Positions 52,331 through 63,200 are shown, numbered from the stretch's first letter. The stretch: 64,000 nucleotides of DNA from Emcibacter nanhaiensis (GCF_006385175.1 NZ_VFIY01000004.1:682001-746000), one strand, 5' to 3'. Made by a program: numbers and translations. The notes: generated by a model from the letters alone, not told the origin.

Positions 52331-55300
52331 TCAGATGATGAAGGTCAGTTCCTCATGGACAAGGAGAGTGGCATCACCGGAAGTATAGGTATGGTATGAT
52401 CCCTGGTCCGCGCCCTGCACCCAGCCCTCGCCGGTGGAAATTAACGTGTCTTCGCCATTACCCTCCAGTATCAGGATATTGTCGTCATCTGTCACATCCA
52501 GGATATCCTGGGCGGTAAAGGTCAGGGTATTACTGCCAAGCCCGCTCAGGTCAAACACCTCAATATTTAAAATATCCATATCTGTAAGCGACAGATCAAT
52601 ACCGTCCAGTTCATAGTCATATCCCATGAATTTGATCGTGTCTGTTCCATCGCCACCGTCATAAATATCCTCGGGCGCCAGTTGCATCTGGTCGTCACCA
52701 CTGCCGCCATACAGTGTGTCAACAAGCCCCTCACCTGCGGCGCCGCCCTGAAGTATGTCGTTTCCTCCTTCACCGCGGAGGATATCACTGCCGTGGTAAC
52801 CATCCAGATTGTTGTCTTCGTCATCACCAATTAGTTGGTCATCGTAGTCAGACCCGGTAATACTCTCCATATTGACCAGAGTATCGCCTTCCGCATGACC
52901 GCCATGTCCCTCGCCGGTTGTCAGGTTGATGATCACCCCTTCGTCGGATTGCCAATAACCCGTAAAGTCGTAGCCCTCTCCACCATCCAGATAATCAGCT
53001 CCCTCTTCCCCGTACAAAGAGTCAGCTCCGGCTCCCCCCCGCAGAATGTCATCTCCCTGATCACCGGAAAGAACATCCGACCCCTCACCGCCATCCAGGG
53101 CGTCGTTGCCATTTCCACCGTAAATCCTATCGTCACCGATGCCGCCTTCAACGGTGTCATTCCCGTTCCCGGTTGTTATCCGGTCATCGCCGCCCTTACC
53201 GTAAACCGTAAGGTCTTCATCGACAAAGAACCTGCTCATCAAGGCATCACTGTCATTGATTGCGGTATATGTGTTATCCGGCCCTTCAATAAAATCAGGT
53301 TCAGCAAGAAACTCCCCGGTACGGATCAAATCGATGCCCAGGTAAACGGTTGCTGAACCATTGGTAAAGGCATAGAAATCATCAGGATAGGACCCGGACG
53401 TGTAAAAAACTTCATGGCTTACAACATCCGTTGCCACCCAGCCACTTGTTGATGAAGTAATTTTCTGCTCGCCTTCGATATGCAGTTCATTATTCAGGTC
53501 GGTACAATCGAGGACATCCTGCAAAGAAAAGCTTATTTCTGCTTCATCCCCATTGTCGCCGTATACACTGGTATATATCAACTCCATATTTTGAATATTA
53601 TATTCAGACAAATCGATGACGGTCGTACCTTCTTCCAGCCACAAGTTCAGGGTGTCATAACCATCACCGCCATCAAAGCTGTCTTCGCTATCCCCATAAG
53701 CTTCGCGCATGTAGAACGTATCGTTGCCGAGCCCTCCCTCCAGGACATCAGCACCTCGCACCCCCTGCAACTCGTCATTATCGGCACCCCCCTCCAGGAT
53801 ATCGCTGCCATCAGCTCCATACAGGCGGTCCCGACCATCGCCCCCCAACAGATGATCATCCCCACTGCCGCCGTCCAGGAAGTCATTCCCCTCCTCCCCT
53901 CTCAGTATGTCATTCCCCTCCTGCCCTCTCAGTGCGTCATTGCCGGTGCCGCCATATATGATGTCGCTCCCTTGATCACCATAGATTTGATCGTCGCCGC
54001 TGCCGCCGTCTATGTCATTGTCCTGGACACCGACCTCCAGATACCCGCCATAAATAAAGTCATTGCCGGTTCCTCCGAGGATGGTACTGCCTTCCGTAAC
54101 AACGATGTGGTCGTCCCCATCACCGGCATCGACATAATTGGCGCCGGCCCCGGCATGAATTGTGTCATCCCCGCCGAGGGTTTTTATGATGTCATCGCCG
54201 GCCCCCGTGATGATGCTGTCATTCCCGCTGAAACTGTCCACCGTTAAATCTGAGGTGCTGTCCGGCCGATACAGAATTGAATTCACGCCCACCGTACCGA
54301 CAAAATAATCCGGACTGGACTCGGTGAAATTTGTCTCAATTTCCGGAAGACCAACCAATATTGCATGGGACTCGACACTCAGAGTCACACCGGCATTGGT
54401 GTAATTAAAATACATTTGATAATAACGAAACCCGGACAGAGTTATGGAAGCGGGCACCCAGCCGCCATCCTGGGCCTCTACGCGATCTTCACCTCCGAGG
54501 ATATCGATCGTCAGGCTGTTTCTGCTGTCTGTGACCGCGATAACATCTGCCCGTGTAAAGACGAGATGCTGGCTCCCGCTTTCCAGCCCAAGGACTTCAA
54601 TATTGGAAATATCCGTTTGTGACAGATCGAGAGTAATCGACGCTCTTCCAACCAGCCGAATATCTAATTCGTCATTTCCCTCGCCGCCATCAATCTGATC
54701 CACAAAAGGACCGGATTGTTCCCAGATGATCCGATCGTCGCCGCTTCCTGCATCTATCGTGTTTTGTCCCGCCCCCGTGTAGATGACATCATAGCCACCC
54801 AGGCCGTTCAGCACATCATTCCCGTCCCCGCCTCTGAGTATATTATATCCATCCGTGCCGGTCAGATGATCATCATAATCACTACCCGTGACATGATTTA
54901 TATTGACCAGTGTATCCCCCTCCGCATCACCGCCGGAGCCGGTTCCCGTCGACAGATTGACGGTGACCGCCGAGGAAGAATTTTCATAAGTGACAAGATT
55001 ACTCTCCGATCCGCCGCCATCGATTACGTCGGCACCTGCTCCTCCGTCAATCGTGTCGAAGCCGCCGCCACCATTGATGGTATCATCGCCTGATCCGGTC
55101 GTGATTTTATCATTCCCCCCTTTGCCGACTACCGTCAAATTCTCTGTGGAGGAAGACATATCCAGGGTACTGTCGTTGTCATCATCAGCCGTGAATGTAT
55201 TGCTGGAAGTTTCCGAAAAATTTATCGTGGATGAAGTAGGCGTCGTTGGGGTCTGGGTCGGAGCCGGGGTGCTGCTGCCGCCACCGCCACAGGCGGCCAG

Positions 55301-55453
55301 GAGCAGCGGTGTGAGGGAGACTGAGGAACGGGCCAGGCGTCCTTTGACAGCGAAGGGACCGGCCTTAATTTCATTCACTGGTTCTATGGGTTTCAAAACC
55401 CCGGCGTGACCGACCTTCAGTGTTGTGATAGTGCGAAGCGTAGCGTTGCTCAT
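52331..55453 (-). CDS. RTX repeat protein B, type I secretion substrate, three-unit
   Basis: A 1040-residue paralog of protein A. The N-terminus is nearly identical (AGPFAVKGRLARSSVSLTP, then LLLAAC with Cys55, GGGGS). Three units of about 300-345 residues follow: 79-374, 375-720 and 721-1040. Each has an opening FxETxxN-like segment and a run of Ca2+-binding nonapeptides. Each closes with a terminal-type module (unit 1 ends near GGWVPASI, unit 2 near SGWVATDV, unit 3 at STGEGWVQGADQ...LLVHEELTFII). Only the last is a free C-terminal T1SS signal. Strongly acidic. Function unknown; surface structure or adhesin is inferred from length and RTX content. Confidence 0.88.
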   Translation of the reverse strand: MSNATLRTITTLKVGHAGVLKPIEPVNEIKAGPFAVKGRLARSSVSLTPLLLAACGGGGSSTPAPTQTPTTPTSSTINFSETSSNTFTADDDNDSTLDMSSSTENLTVVGKGGNDKITTGSGDDTINGGGGFDTIDGGAGADVIDGGGSESNLVTYENSSSAVTVNLSTGTGSGGDAEGDTLVNINHVTGSDYDDHLTGTDGYNILRGGDGNDVLNGLGGYDVIYTGAGQNTIDAGSGDDRIIWEQSGPFVDQIDGGEGNDELDIRLVGRASITLDLSQTDISNIEVLGLESGSQHLVFTRADVIAVTDSRNSLTIDILGGEDRVEAQDGGWVPASITLSGFRYYQMYFNYTNAGVTLSVESHAILVGLPEIETNFTESSPDYFVGTVGVNSILYRPDSTSDLTVDSFSGNDSIITGAGDDIIKTLGGDDTIHAGAGANYVDAGDGDDHIVVTEGSTILGGTGNDFIYGGYLEVGVQDNDIDGGSGDDQIYGDQGSDIIYGGTGNDALRGQEGNDILRGEEGNDFLDGGSGDDHLLGGDGRDRLYGADGSDILEGGADNDELQGVRGADVLEGGLGNDTFYMREAYGDSEDSFDGGDGYDTLNLWLEEGTTVIDLSEYNIQNMELIYTSVYGDNGDEAEISFSLQDVLDCTDLNNELHIEGEQKITSSTSGWVATDVVSHEVFYTSGSYPDDFYAFTNGSATVYLGIDLIRTGEFLAEPDFIEGPDNTYTAINDSDALMSRFFVDEDLTVYGKGGDDRITTGNGNDTVEGGIGDDRIYGGNGNDALDGGEGSDVLSGDQGDDILRGGAGADSLYGEEGADYLDGGEGYDFTGYWQSDEGVIINLTTGEGHGGHAEGDTLVNMESITGSDYDDQLIGDDEDNNLDGYHGSDILRGEGGNDILQGGAAGEGLVDTLYGGSGDDQMQLAPEDIYDGGDGTDTIKFMGYDYELDGIDLSLTDMDILNIEVFDLSGLGSNTLTFTAQDILDVTDDDNILILEGNGEDTLISTGEGWVQGADQGSYHTYTSGDATLLVHEELTFII

Positions 55454-55799
55454 GTTCCCCCTCCGATACAGCAGGGGGACCCGGTTTTAACGGATACCGG
55501 GAAGAATAGAGACACTCAGGATCAGCCTCCCCCCTGCGGCACTGCAGAATATGTTTTTTCAGCATCTCCCGCGCATCCACCTCTGGCATATGCAGGCGAT
55601 TCTTTCTGAATTTTATACAAACAGGGGTCGGATGACAATTAACCAATTGTTAACCATAAATATTGAAAGCACAGCTGAGGGTTAATTCTTCCCCCCGGAC
55701 CTGCAACCAGAAAACATTGGTCAAACGGGAACTTTTATCCTATGAATAGCCCATCAGAGGTTATAAAAATAAAGTATTAGAAAGTGTCTTGGGGAAAGA
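55454..55799. other. Divergent intergenic region between RTX gene B and the T1SS operon (346 bp)
   Basis: Contains the RTX gene B promoter/leader on the minus strand (55518-55660). Near 55680-55799 it should hold the promoter of the TolC operon; no clear hexamers are called there. The AT-rich end before 55800 includes a GGGGAAAG ribosome-binding stretch for tolC. Confidence 0.6.
55518..55660 (-). promoter_or_regulatory. Promoter/leader of RTX gene B with CtrA-type site
   Basis: Perfect TTAA-N7-TTAAC (55639-55654), -35 TTGTCA (55633-55638), 17-bp spacer and -10 TAAAAT (55610-55615). The geometry is the same as at RTX gene A. The leader to the ATG at 55453 is about 150 nt and holds a conserved GGGGGGAGGCTGATCC element of unknown role. 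Confidence 0.65.
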
Positions 55800-57197
55800 A
55801 TGCATCTCCGTTTTTTGAATAACGCCATGGGCCGGGCTTCGAACGTCATCTTGTCGCTGCTTATCCTCCTTGCCGCCGGTGCCGTGCAAGCGGAAGAGAA
55901 TGTTCCCGAAACGACCCTGTTTGCCCCTGCCCCCGGCTATACCGCCAGTTTCAAAACCCTGCTGCAGGATGTGGTGGAAAATCACCCGCGCATCAAGAGT
56001 TCCCTGTCCTACCGCAACAGTGTGAAAGATGAAGAACGGGAAGAAAAAGCTGCGCTTTATCCCCAGGTGGATGTGGGCGTGGACGGGCGCTACCGTTTCC
56101 TGGATAACTATGACAATACCCTGGAAAACTTTGACGAGCTCAACGACCCCACCACCCATGTGGACGCCTATGTGACCGTGTCCCAGAAGGTGTTTGACGG
56201 CGGCGCGACTTTCCGCAAGATCGACCGGGCCAGATATGCCTATGCCGCCGCCCACGCGGATTATGAGGTCCAGGCCTCGGAAGTGGTCCTGACCGCGATC
56301 GAAGCCCACTACAATTATCTCGTGCGCGGCATTATCGGCCGCATCCGGGAAGAGGCCCTTCAACGGCACCGCAAGATCCTGGAGTTTGCCCAGGAACGCT
56401 TCGAGCGCGGCGTCGGCGCCAACCGGGATGTGGCGCTGGCCCGGGCCCGCCTGGCGCTGGCGGAACAGAATCTGCTCGCCAACAAGATCGACTTTGCCGA
56501 GGCCGCCGGCCTGTATGAGGAAATCTTCGGCACCCCGCCCGCCAATGTCAAACGACCGGACATCGCTCTGTCCCTGCCGACCAGCCAGGAGGATGCCCTG
56601 AAGCTTGGCCTGCTCAACAGCCCGCTGCTGTCGTCCGCCACCAGCCAGGTGATGGCCAGCCGGGCGTCTATGGAATCCGAGGAGGCCAGCCGCTGGCCGG
56701 GGCTCAGCCTGCAGGTGACCGGCACCCGTTACGACCTGGACCGGGATTCCAATGATTATGATGTCCAGGCCCGGCTGCAGATGAATTACGCGCTTTATAC
56801 CGGCGGCGCCCAGACCGCCCGCATCAAGCGCAGCACCAATCAGTATGCCCAGGCCCGCGCCAATGAGGAAACCATTCACCGGGAATTCAGCCGCCAGCTG
56901 AAAGTGTCCTGGGAAAAGGTGGAAAACCAGAAGCTCCGGGTCATGAGCCAGGAAAAGAGCGTGGAAGCCAACCGACTGAGCCGCGATCTGTTCCAGGAAC
57001 AGTTTGAAACCACAGGCGGCAGCATCCTGTCGCTGCTGGAAGCGGAAGACGACTATCGCAATTCACTGGAAAGCTATGTGCAGGGCCTGATGGACCAGGA
57101 ATTGTTCCAGTATCAGCTGCTGCATGACATGGGCACCCTGTTATCTTATCTCAACCTGCGCCTGACCGGCACCAAGGACGGCGGAGCCGGACAATGA
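55800..57197 (+). CDS. TolC-family outer membrane protein of the type I secretion system
   Basis: A 465-residue outer-membrane channel. A signal peptide covers about residues 10-31 (hydrophobic core SLLILLAAGA, cleavage near AVQA). Two OEP repeats of long amphipathic helices follow, the first with SYRNSVKDEEREEKAALYPQ and VTVSQKVFDGG, the second with MNYALYTGG and SRDLFQEQFETTGGSILSLL. Such a protein forms the outer exit duct of the T1SS. The stop overlaps the next gene start as ATGA. First gene of the secretion operon. Confidence 0.9.
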   Translation: MHLRFLNNAMGRASNVILSLLILLAAGAVQAEENVPETTLFAPAPGYTASFKTLLQDVVENHPRIKSSLSYRNSVKDEEREEKAALYPQVDVGVDGRYRFLDNYDNTLENFDELNDPTTHVDAYVTVSQKVFDGGATFRKIDRARYAYAAAHADYEVQASEVVLTAIEAHYNYLVRGIIGRIREEALQRHRKILEFAQERFERGVGANRDVALARARLALAEQNLLANKIDFAEAAGLYEEIFGTPPANVKRPDIALSLPTSQEDALKLGLLNSPLLSSATSQVMASRASMESEEASRWPGLSLQVTGTRYDLDRDSNDYDVQARLQMNYALYTGGAQTARIKRSTNQYAQARANEETIHREFSRQLKVSWEKVENQKLRVMSQEKSVEANRLSRDLFQEQFETTGGSILSLLEAEDDYRNSLESYVQGLMDQELFQYQLLHDMGTLLSYLNLRLTGTKDGGAGQ

Positions 57198-58966
57198 ACG
57201 ACCAGCCCGCCGTACAGAGCAAATCCATCGATACGGACAACTGGTTCTGGTCCGCCTTTGTGGAACATAAATGGTCCTATATCCAGATCATTGTCGCCGC
57301 CGGCCTTATCAATATCTTTTCCCTGGCCAGCTCCATTTTCATCATGGTGGTTTATGACCGGGTTATCCCCAACAACGCCGTTGAATCCCTGATTGCGCTG
57401 ACCACCGGCATGGTGATTGTCATCGTCTTTGACTTTACCCTGAAGTTCCTGCGCGCCCTGTTTATCGACAGTGTCGGCCGCAAGATCGACCTCAAGGTCG
57501 CCCGGCGCATCTTCAAACGCCTGGAAGACCTGAAACTGTCCGCGTTCAAAGGTTCCGTCGGAGAACTGGTCAACAGTGTCCGGGAATATGAAAGCATCCG
57601 GGATTTCTGCACCTCCGCCACCCTGGCGACCGTGGTCGACATCCCGTTTATCATGTTGTTCCTGCTGGTGATCTGGGCGATCGGCGGATCACTGGTCATT
57701 GTTCCCATCCTGGCCATCCCGCTGGTGGTTATCACCGGCCTGCTGATCCAGCCGTGGCTGGCCAAATATTCGCAGGCGGGTATGAGTGAAGGCCAGAGCA
57801 AGCAAAGCACCCTGATCGAGGTGGTCAGCGGCCTTGAAACCATGAAAGCACTGGGTGCCGGCAGGATGTTCCTCAACCGCTGGGAAAAAGCCGTGGCCAA
57901 CCATTCGGAGATCAGCCTCAAGTCGCGGCTGCTGAGCCAGATTACCGTCAACAGCGCCTCCACCGCCCAACAGATCTCCCAGATCGGCATTGTGGTGTAT
58001 GGCTTCTGGCTGGTGGTGGCCGGCGACCTCACTTTCGGGGCCCTGATCGCCTCGGTGATACTGTCCGGGCGTTGCTTGGCGCCGCTGGGCCAGATGGCCA
58101 ACCTGATGACCCGCCTCAACCATGCCCGCAGCGCCTACCGCAAGCTGGATGCGCTGATGCGCGCCCCGCACGAGGATATGAGCGAACGCGACGTCCTGCG
58201 CCGTAAGACCCTGGACGGAAAAATCGAGTTCAACAATGTCAGCTTCCGCTATCCGGGCCAGAATACCAATGTGCTGGAGAATGTCTCCTTCACCATCAAT
58301 TCCGGTGAAAAGGTCGCGATCCTCGGCCGCATCGGTTCCGGCAAGAGTACCGTGCTCAGGCTCGCGTCCGGCCTGTATGAACCGGACAACGGCGCGGTGA
58401 TGATCGACAATACCGACATCCGCCAGATCGTCCCCGAAGACCTGAGGAACAATATTTCCATGGTGCTGCAGGATGTGTTTCTGTTTTCCGGCAGTGTGAA
58501 GGAAAACCTGACCTTGGGGCGGGAAGACATTACCGACGAAGACATCCTCAGGGCGGCGGAACTGAGCGGCGTGCAGGAATTCATCGGCGCCATTCCCAAC
58601 GGCTATGACCTGAAGCTCCGGGACCGGGGCGAAGGCCTGTCCGGCGGTCAGAAACAGTCTATTTCCCTGGCCCGGGCCCTGGTGCGTCCGAGCCCGATCC
58701 TGTTCCTGGATGAACCGACCAGCGCCATGGATAACAACTTCGAGGCCGCCGTGGTCAGCCGCCTCAAGCAGACCATGCAGGATAAAACCGTGGTGATCGT
58801 GACCCACCGGGCCAGCCTGCTGCAGCTGGTGGACAAGATTATCATCATGGACAAGGGCCGCATCGCCATGATGGGCCCCCGGGACCAGGTGCTGCAGAAG
58901 CTTGCCCAAAACCAGGGCCCGAACCAGATGCAGAAGCCGGTGCAGAGTGAGGGGCAGGACGCATGA
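57194..58966 (+). CDS. Type I secretion system ABC transporter (permease/ATPase)
   Basis: A 590-residue inner-membrane half-transporter with about 25 residues before the first membrane helix. It therefore lacks the N-terminal C39 peptidase or C39-like domain of HlyB/LapB-type (about 700-residue) transporters. Six transmembrane helices (about 30-310) precede the ATPase: Walker A GRIGSGKST (378-386), Q-loop VLQD, signature LSGGQ (482-486), Walker B ILFLDE (502-507) and H-loop His538. Overlaps TolC and HlyD genes by 4 bp each. It would export the RTX proteins encoded on either side, starting from their C-termini. Confidence 0.92.
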   Translation: MNDQPAVQSKSIDTDNWFWSAFVEHKWSYIQIIVAAGLINIFSLASSIFIMVVYDRVIPNNAVESLIALTTGMVIVIVFDFTLKFLRALFIDSVGRKIDLKVARRIFKRLEDLKLSAFKGSVGELVNSVREYESIRDFCTSATLATVVDIPFIMLFLLVIWAIGGSLVIVPILAIPLVVITGLLIQPWLAKYSQAGMSEGQSKQSTLIEVVSGLETMKALGAGRMFLNRWEKAVANHSEISLKSRLLSQITVNSASTAQQISQIGIVVYGFWLVVAGDLTFGALIASVILSGRCLAPLGQMANLMTRLNHARSAYRKLDALMRAPHEDMSERDVLRRKTLDGKIEFNNVSFRYPGQNTNVLENVSFTINSGEKVAILGRIGSGKSTVLRLASGLYEPDNGAVMIDNTDIRQIVPEDLRNNISMVLQDVFLFSGSVKENLTLGREDITDEDILRAAELSGVQEFIGAIPNGYDLKLRDRGEGLSGGQKQSISLARALVRPSPILFLDEPTSAMDNNFEAAVVSRLKQTMQDKTVVIVTHRASLLQLVDKIIIMDKGRIAMMGPRDQVLQKLAQNQGPNQMQKPVQSEGQDA

Positions 58967-60258
58967 TTAAACTGCCGTTCAAATTCGACCCGTCCTCGGC
59001 CCAGCATCTCGGCGCCAATGTGCTGTTTTACAGCATTGTCGCCTTTGTGGTGCTGTTTTTCATCTGGGCTTCTTTTTCCGAGCTCGACGAAGTCACCCGC
59101 GGCATGGGCCGGGTGGTGCCGGCCAAACAGATCCAGGTGGTGCAGAACCTGGAAGGCGGCATCATCAAGGAAATCCTGGTCAAGTCGGGCCAGGAAGTGA
59201 AAGCGGGCGATATCCTGGTGCGCATGGACAGCACCCAGCTGGGCTCCGACCTCAAGAAAAACGAAGAGGAATATCTCGCCCTGGACCTGAAAACCCGGCG
59301 GTTGCAGGCGGAAACGGACCTGAAAGCGGTGGAGTTTCCCGAAGATCTCAGCCAGCGCTACCCGGACCAGGTGGCGCGGGAACTAAACCTCAACAAGGCA
59401 CGACTGTCCGGCCTGCGCGCCTCGCTGAGTGGCTTGGAAGCCAAGAAAAAGAACCTGGAACAGGAACTGATCGAAGCGCGCATGATGTCGGTCAACTCCG
59501 AGGAAAACGAGGAACTGGCCCAGGCGGAAATCGACATGATCGGCCCGCTGGTGGAAAAGGGCATCGAACCCCGGATCAGCCTGATCAGGGCCCAGCAGAA
59601 AATGACCGAGGCCAAGAGCGAACGCCAGCGCTCCGAACTCGGTATCGAAAAAGCCAAGAAATCCATCGAGGAAGTGGAGCTGAATATCGAGCAGGCCCGG
59701 GAACAGTTCCGCACCGAAACGCTGAGCGAACTGAGCGAAGCCCAGAGCCGGTTCAACCAGCTGCGCGAAACCATCCCCGCCCTGTCCGACCGGGTGTACC
59801 GCACCGATGTGGTGGCGCCGACCGACGGCATCGTCAACCAGGTGCTGGTCACCACCGTGGGCGGCGTGGTCAAGCCGGGCATGTCCATCGTTGAACTGGT
59901 ACCGAGCGACGACAGCCTGCTGGTCGAGGCGGAAATCCGCCCCCAGGACATCGCTTTCCTGTATCCGGGACAGGCGGCCAAGGTGAAGATTACCGCCTAT
60001 GACTTTGCCCGCTACGGGGCGCTCGACGGCACAGTGGAAACCATCAGCGCCGACGCGATCCTCAACGAGCGCGAGGAATATGTCTATATCGCCAAAATCA
60101 GGACCAAGCAGAACAGCCTCGAAGCCGACGGCGACACCCTGCCGATCATTCCCGGTATGGTCGCCGACGTCAACATCGTTCACGGCAAGAAAACCATCCT
60201 CGAATATCTGATCAATCCGGTACTCCGCCTCAGGGACAATGCACTGCGGGAGCGGTAG
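58963..60258 (+). CDS. HlyD-family membrane fusion protein of the type I secretion system
   Basis: A 431-residue periplasmic adaptor with one N-terminal transmembrane helix (about 19-40), then a lipoyl half (KQIQVVQNLEGGIIKEILV). A long coiled-coil hairpin (about 100-265, e.g. EVELNIEQAREQFRTETLSEL) is followed by the second lipoyl half (VVAPTDGIVNQVLV). A C-terminal beta domain ends KTILEYLINPVLRLRDNALRER. It bridges the ABC transporter and TolC. Last gene of the operon; convergent with RTX gene C, whose stop lies only 11 bp away. Confidence 0.9.
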   Translation: MIKLPFKFDPSSAQHLGANVLFYSIVAFVVLFFIWASFSELDEVTRGMGRVVPAKQIQVVQNLEGGIIKEILVKSGQEVKAGDILVRMDSTQLGSDLKKNEEEYLALDLKTRRLQAETDLKAVEFPEDLSQRYPDQVARELNLNKARLSGLRASLSGLEAKKKNLEQELIEARMMSVNSEENEELAQAEIDMIGPLVEKGIEPRISLIRAQQKMTEAKSERQRSELGIEKAKKSIEEVELNIEQAREQFRTETLSELSEAQSRFNQLRETIPALSDRVYRTDVVAPTDGIVNQVLVTTVGGVVKPGMSIVELVPSDDSLLVEAEIRPQDIAFLYPGQAAKVKITAYDFARYGALDGTVETISADAILNEREEYVYIAKIRTKQNSLEADGDTLPIIPGMVADVNIVHGKKTILEYLINPVLRLRDNALRER

Positions 60259-60269
60259 AACAATCTTCC

Positions 60270-63200
60270 TTACGTCACCGTCTGGGTAATGTCCGCATCC
60301 ACCAGCAGTGTTGCGTCACCATAGGAATAGCTGTGGTACAGCTCCCCGTCGATGGTCTGGTCGTCGCCCTGAACCCAGCCCTGGCCGGTTGATGTCACGC
60401 TGTCAGAAGCGTCCCCCCAGACGATCAAATGGTCCCCATCAGCAGACATTCCCAGCACATCGCCAAGGGTCAAGGTGAGACTGTTTTCGCCATCGTCTGT
60501 AACCAGATCTATGATCTGAAATTCAGAAATATTGTGATCCGGCTCCAACTGGGAAAGGTCCAGATCAATGCCATCCAGCCGGAGAATATCTTCCCCTTCT
60601 CCTCCGCTTATATAGAAAAAATCCAGATTATTGATGACAATAATATCGTTACCGCCTTCTCCGTTAACGACATCGCCTCCGGCGCCACCATTCAAGAGGT
60701 TATCGCCATCATCCCCTGATATAATATCGTCATAATCAGACCCGATAATGTTCTCAATGCTGATCAGGCTATCGCCAAAAGCTCCGCCGCCATAAGCGTT
60801 AAGTCCAAGGTTTATCTGGACACCTTCTGTGGCGTCAGCATAGGAAACCGTGTCACTGCCGCTGCCACCATCCATATGGTCGCTTCCTTCACCACCAAAT
60901 ATCAGATCGTCCCCCTGGCCGGCGCGGATGTTGTCGTCACCGGCTCCAGCGTAGATAACATTGTCGCCTTTACCGCTGACAATCGTATCATCGCCACCGC
61001 CTGTATCGATATCCCCCAGAAACACGCCTCCCTGGGCGATGAGGGTATCGTCCAAAGGACCGAGATAGACGTCCCCTTCTACCGTCCCGAGGTTATACAG
61101 GACCACATTGTTTCCGGTCAGTCGGATGGAGGTTTCTCCGGAAAGCACCACATCCTCATCAACAATAACAAAGGCATGGTCTTCATCCAGAATGAAGGTA
61201 TGATCATCATCCCGGTCAATGAGATAGCTTAGTGTTCCCTCCACCTCGACAACTGAATAATGGGGATCCAGCTCGACGATGAAGGTCTCTGTGTTAAGGG
61301 TCAGGAAAATTTGGCGTCCATCACTGGACAGGCTCATTTTGGCAGAATTAAATGACATGGAGTCATCATAAAAACCACCGACATCATAACTGTCGACGAC
61401 AGTCCAGCTTTCTGTGTTGACGTACAGAATCTCCCGATTATCGACGTCCAGAACGTACAGAATATCCCCTGCAGGAGAGAACTGGACGTCGGCCATACGG
61501 CCGACTCCTTCCAGATCGTATAAGTCAAATACCCGGGAAAGTTCGAGATCATAGACAAATGCATCATTGTAAGTAATCACTGATGCTAGACCGGCAGTTG
61601 AACTGACACTCGACCTACCGGCGTTAAAACCACTCGAGCCCTGTTCATATAAATTGGTATCCCCAATTATTTCTCCGATCTGGGAATCATAGAGAAAAAG
61701 ACCACCATCTGAAAGATGAGCTTCCTGTATCAAAATATATCTGTTGTCCTCGGACGTCTCGAGATAGGATCCCTCCTGGATAGATACCCATGGCGCAAAA
61801 AGTGTTATCTCTTCCGTAGATATATCGATTTGACGGAAAGGGTTTGATCCGGATCCAGCATAATCAGTCGTGAATAATCCCGTACCCGTAGCATCAATGC
61901 TGATATCTGATGTTCCCCTTTCCGCATCATTGACATTAAGAGTTATTTCTTTCAGTTGACCAGTCTGAAGATTAATTCGTGTAATCGAAATCTCATATAC
62001 ATCATCTCTGTCAAATTCCGCGTCCTCAACCATCAGGTATTCATGGTTTGCAACAAAAAGTGCCATACCATCAAGAGATAACGCCATTCCATCGAGATAT
62101 CCCCCGATCGAATATTGTTCTTGGTAAATACCATTATTTGGATCCCAGGATTTTATCTTTCCACTGGTGGTGGACACATAAAATCCGCCACTATAAGGAT
62201 CCGCGATCACATCCGACATATTGCTTTCAATAATCTGGAAGACTATCGGCTCGGCTTCGATATCGGTATAGGTGATAGGCTCCAGAGAGACAGGGTTCAG
62301 GACAACCCCCTCATCAGTCGTAATGGCGGCCAGGGCGTCATCCGCCGCGGTTTGTCCCTGGGTATCAATTCCGCCATGTCCCGCGACGATACCCACACCA
62401 ATTTCCGAAAGCAGTTCAGGCGCATCAAGCACAAGAACAGCGTCATCCCCCAGATAAATTTCATTCACCTGGGGGAATATTTCCGCAATCCCCTGCAGGC
62501 TGACTGCTACGGGTTCATCCCCTGCCATCAGTTCCAGTTTGATCTGGCTCGCGTCCTGTATGTTCAGATCCGCAATCCCGCTCAAATCTTCCAGACTGTC
62601 CACACGAACAGTCACGTCACCAGAGATATTCAGGCTCGCGATATCTGAAATATTCAAAACAGAGAAATCCAGAACCACTTCTCCGCTGCCTGCCGGCACC
62701 TCGATATTGATCACCGAATTGCCATCGCCGTCGATGGTGGTGAACTGGGCGATCTGTTCCTGGGTCAGTGTCACCGTGGAATTAACAATCAGCTGGGTGA
62801 CATTGGTCAGCGTCACCCCGGTCAGGTCGACGGTGCCATAGATATAAAGGGTATTGTTGCCAGCCCCGCCATCGATGGTCTCACCGCTTTCGACCTCGCT
62901 CACCGACCGGCCATTCAGTTCCGCCAGGGTCAGCAGAGAAGACAGGTCTACACCGGAACCACCCGGATTGGTGATCGCGGAAGAAGTATATTCATCCGCC
63001 GCCGTTGTCCCCAGCACCACGATGACATCATCGCCATCACCGGCGGAAATCGTATCCATCCCTTCACCGGCCCGGATCAGGTCATTCCCGCTCCCGGTAA
63101 TGATTGTATCATCCCCGCCCTTGCCGATGACGGTGAGATCCGCCGTCGAACTGCTTTCATCCAGGGTCCGGTCATTGTCGTCAATAGCAGTAAAGACGTT

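Noticed and set aside
49922-55453. Repeat array suggestive of CRISPR or satellite DNA
   Set aside because: The periodicity is that of RTX nonapeptide codons within open frames, not direct repeats with unique spacers.
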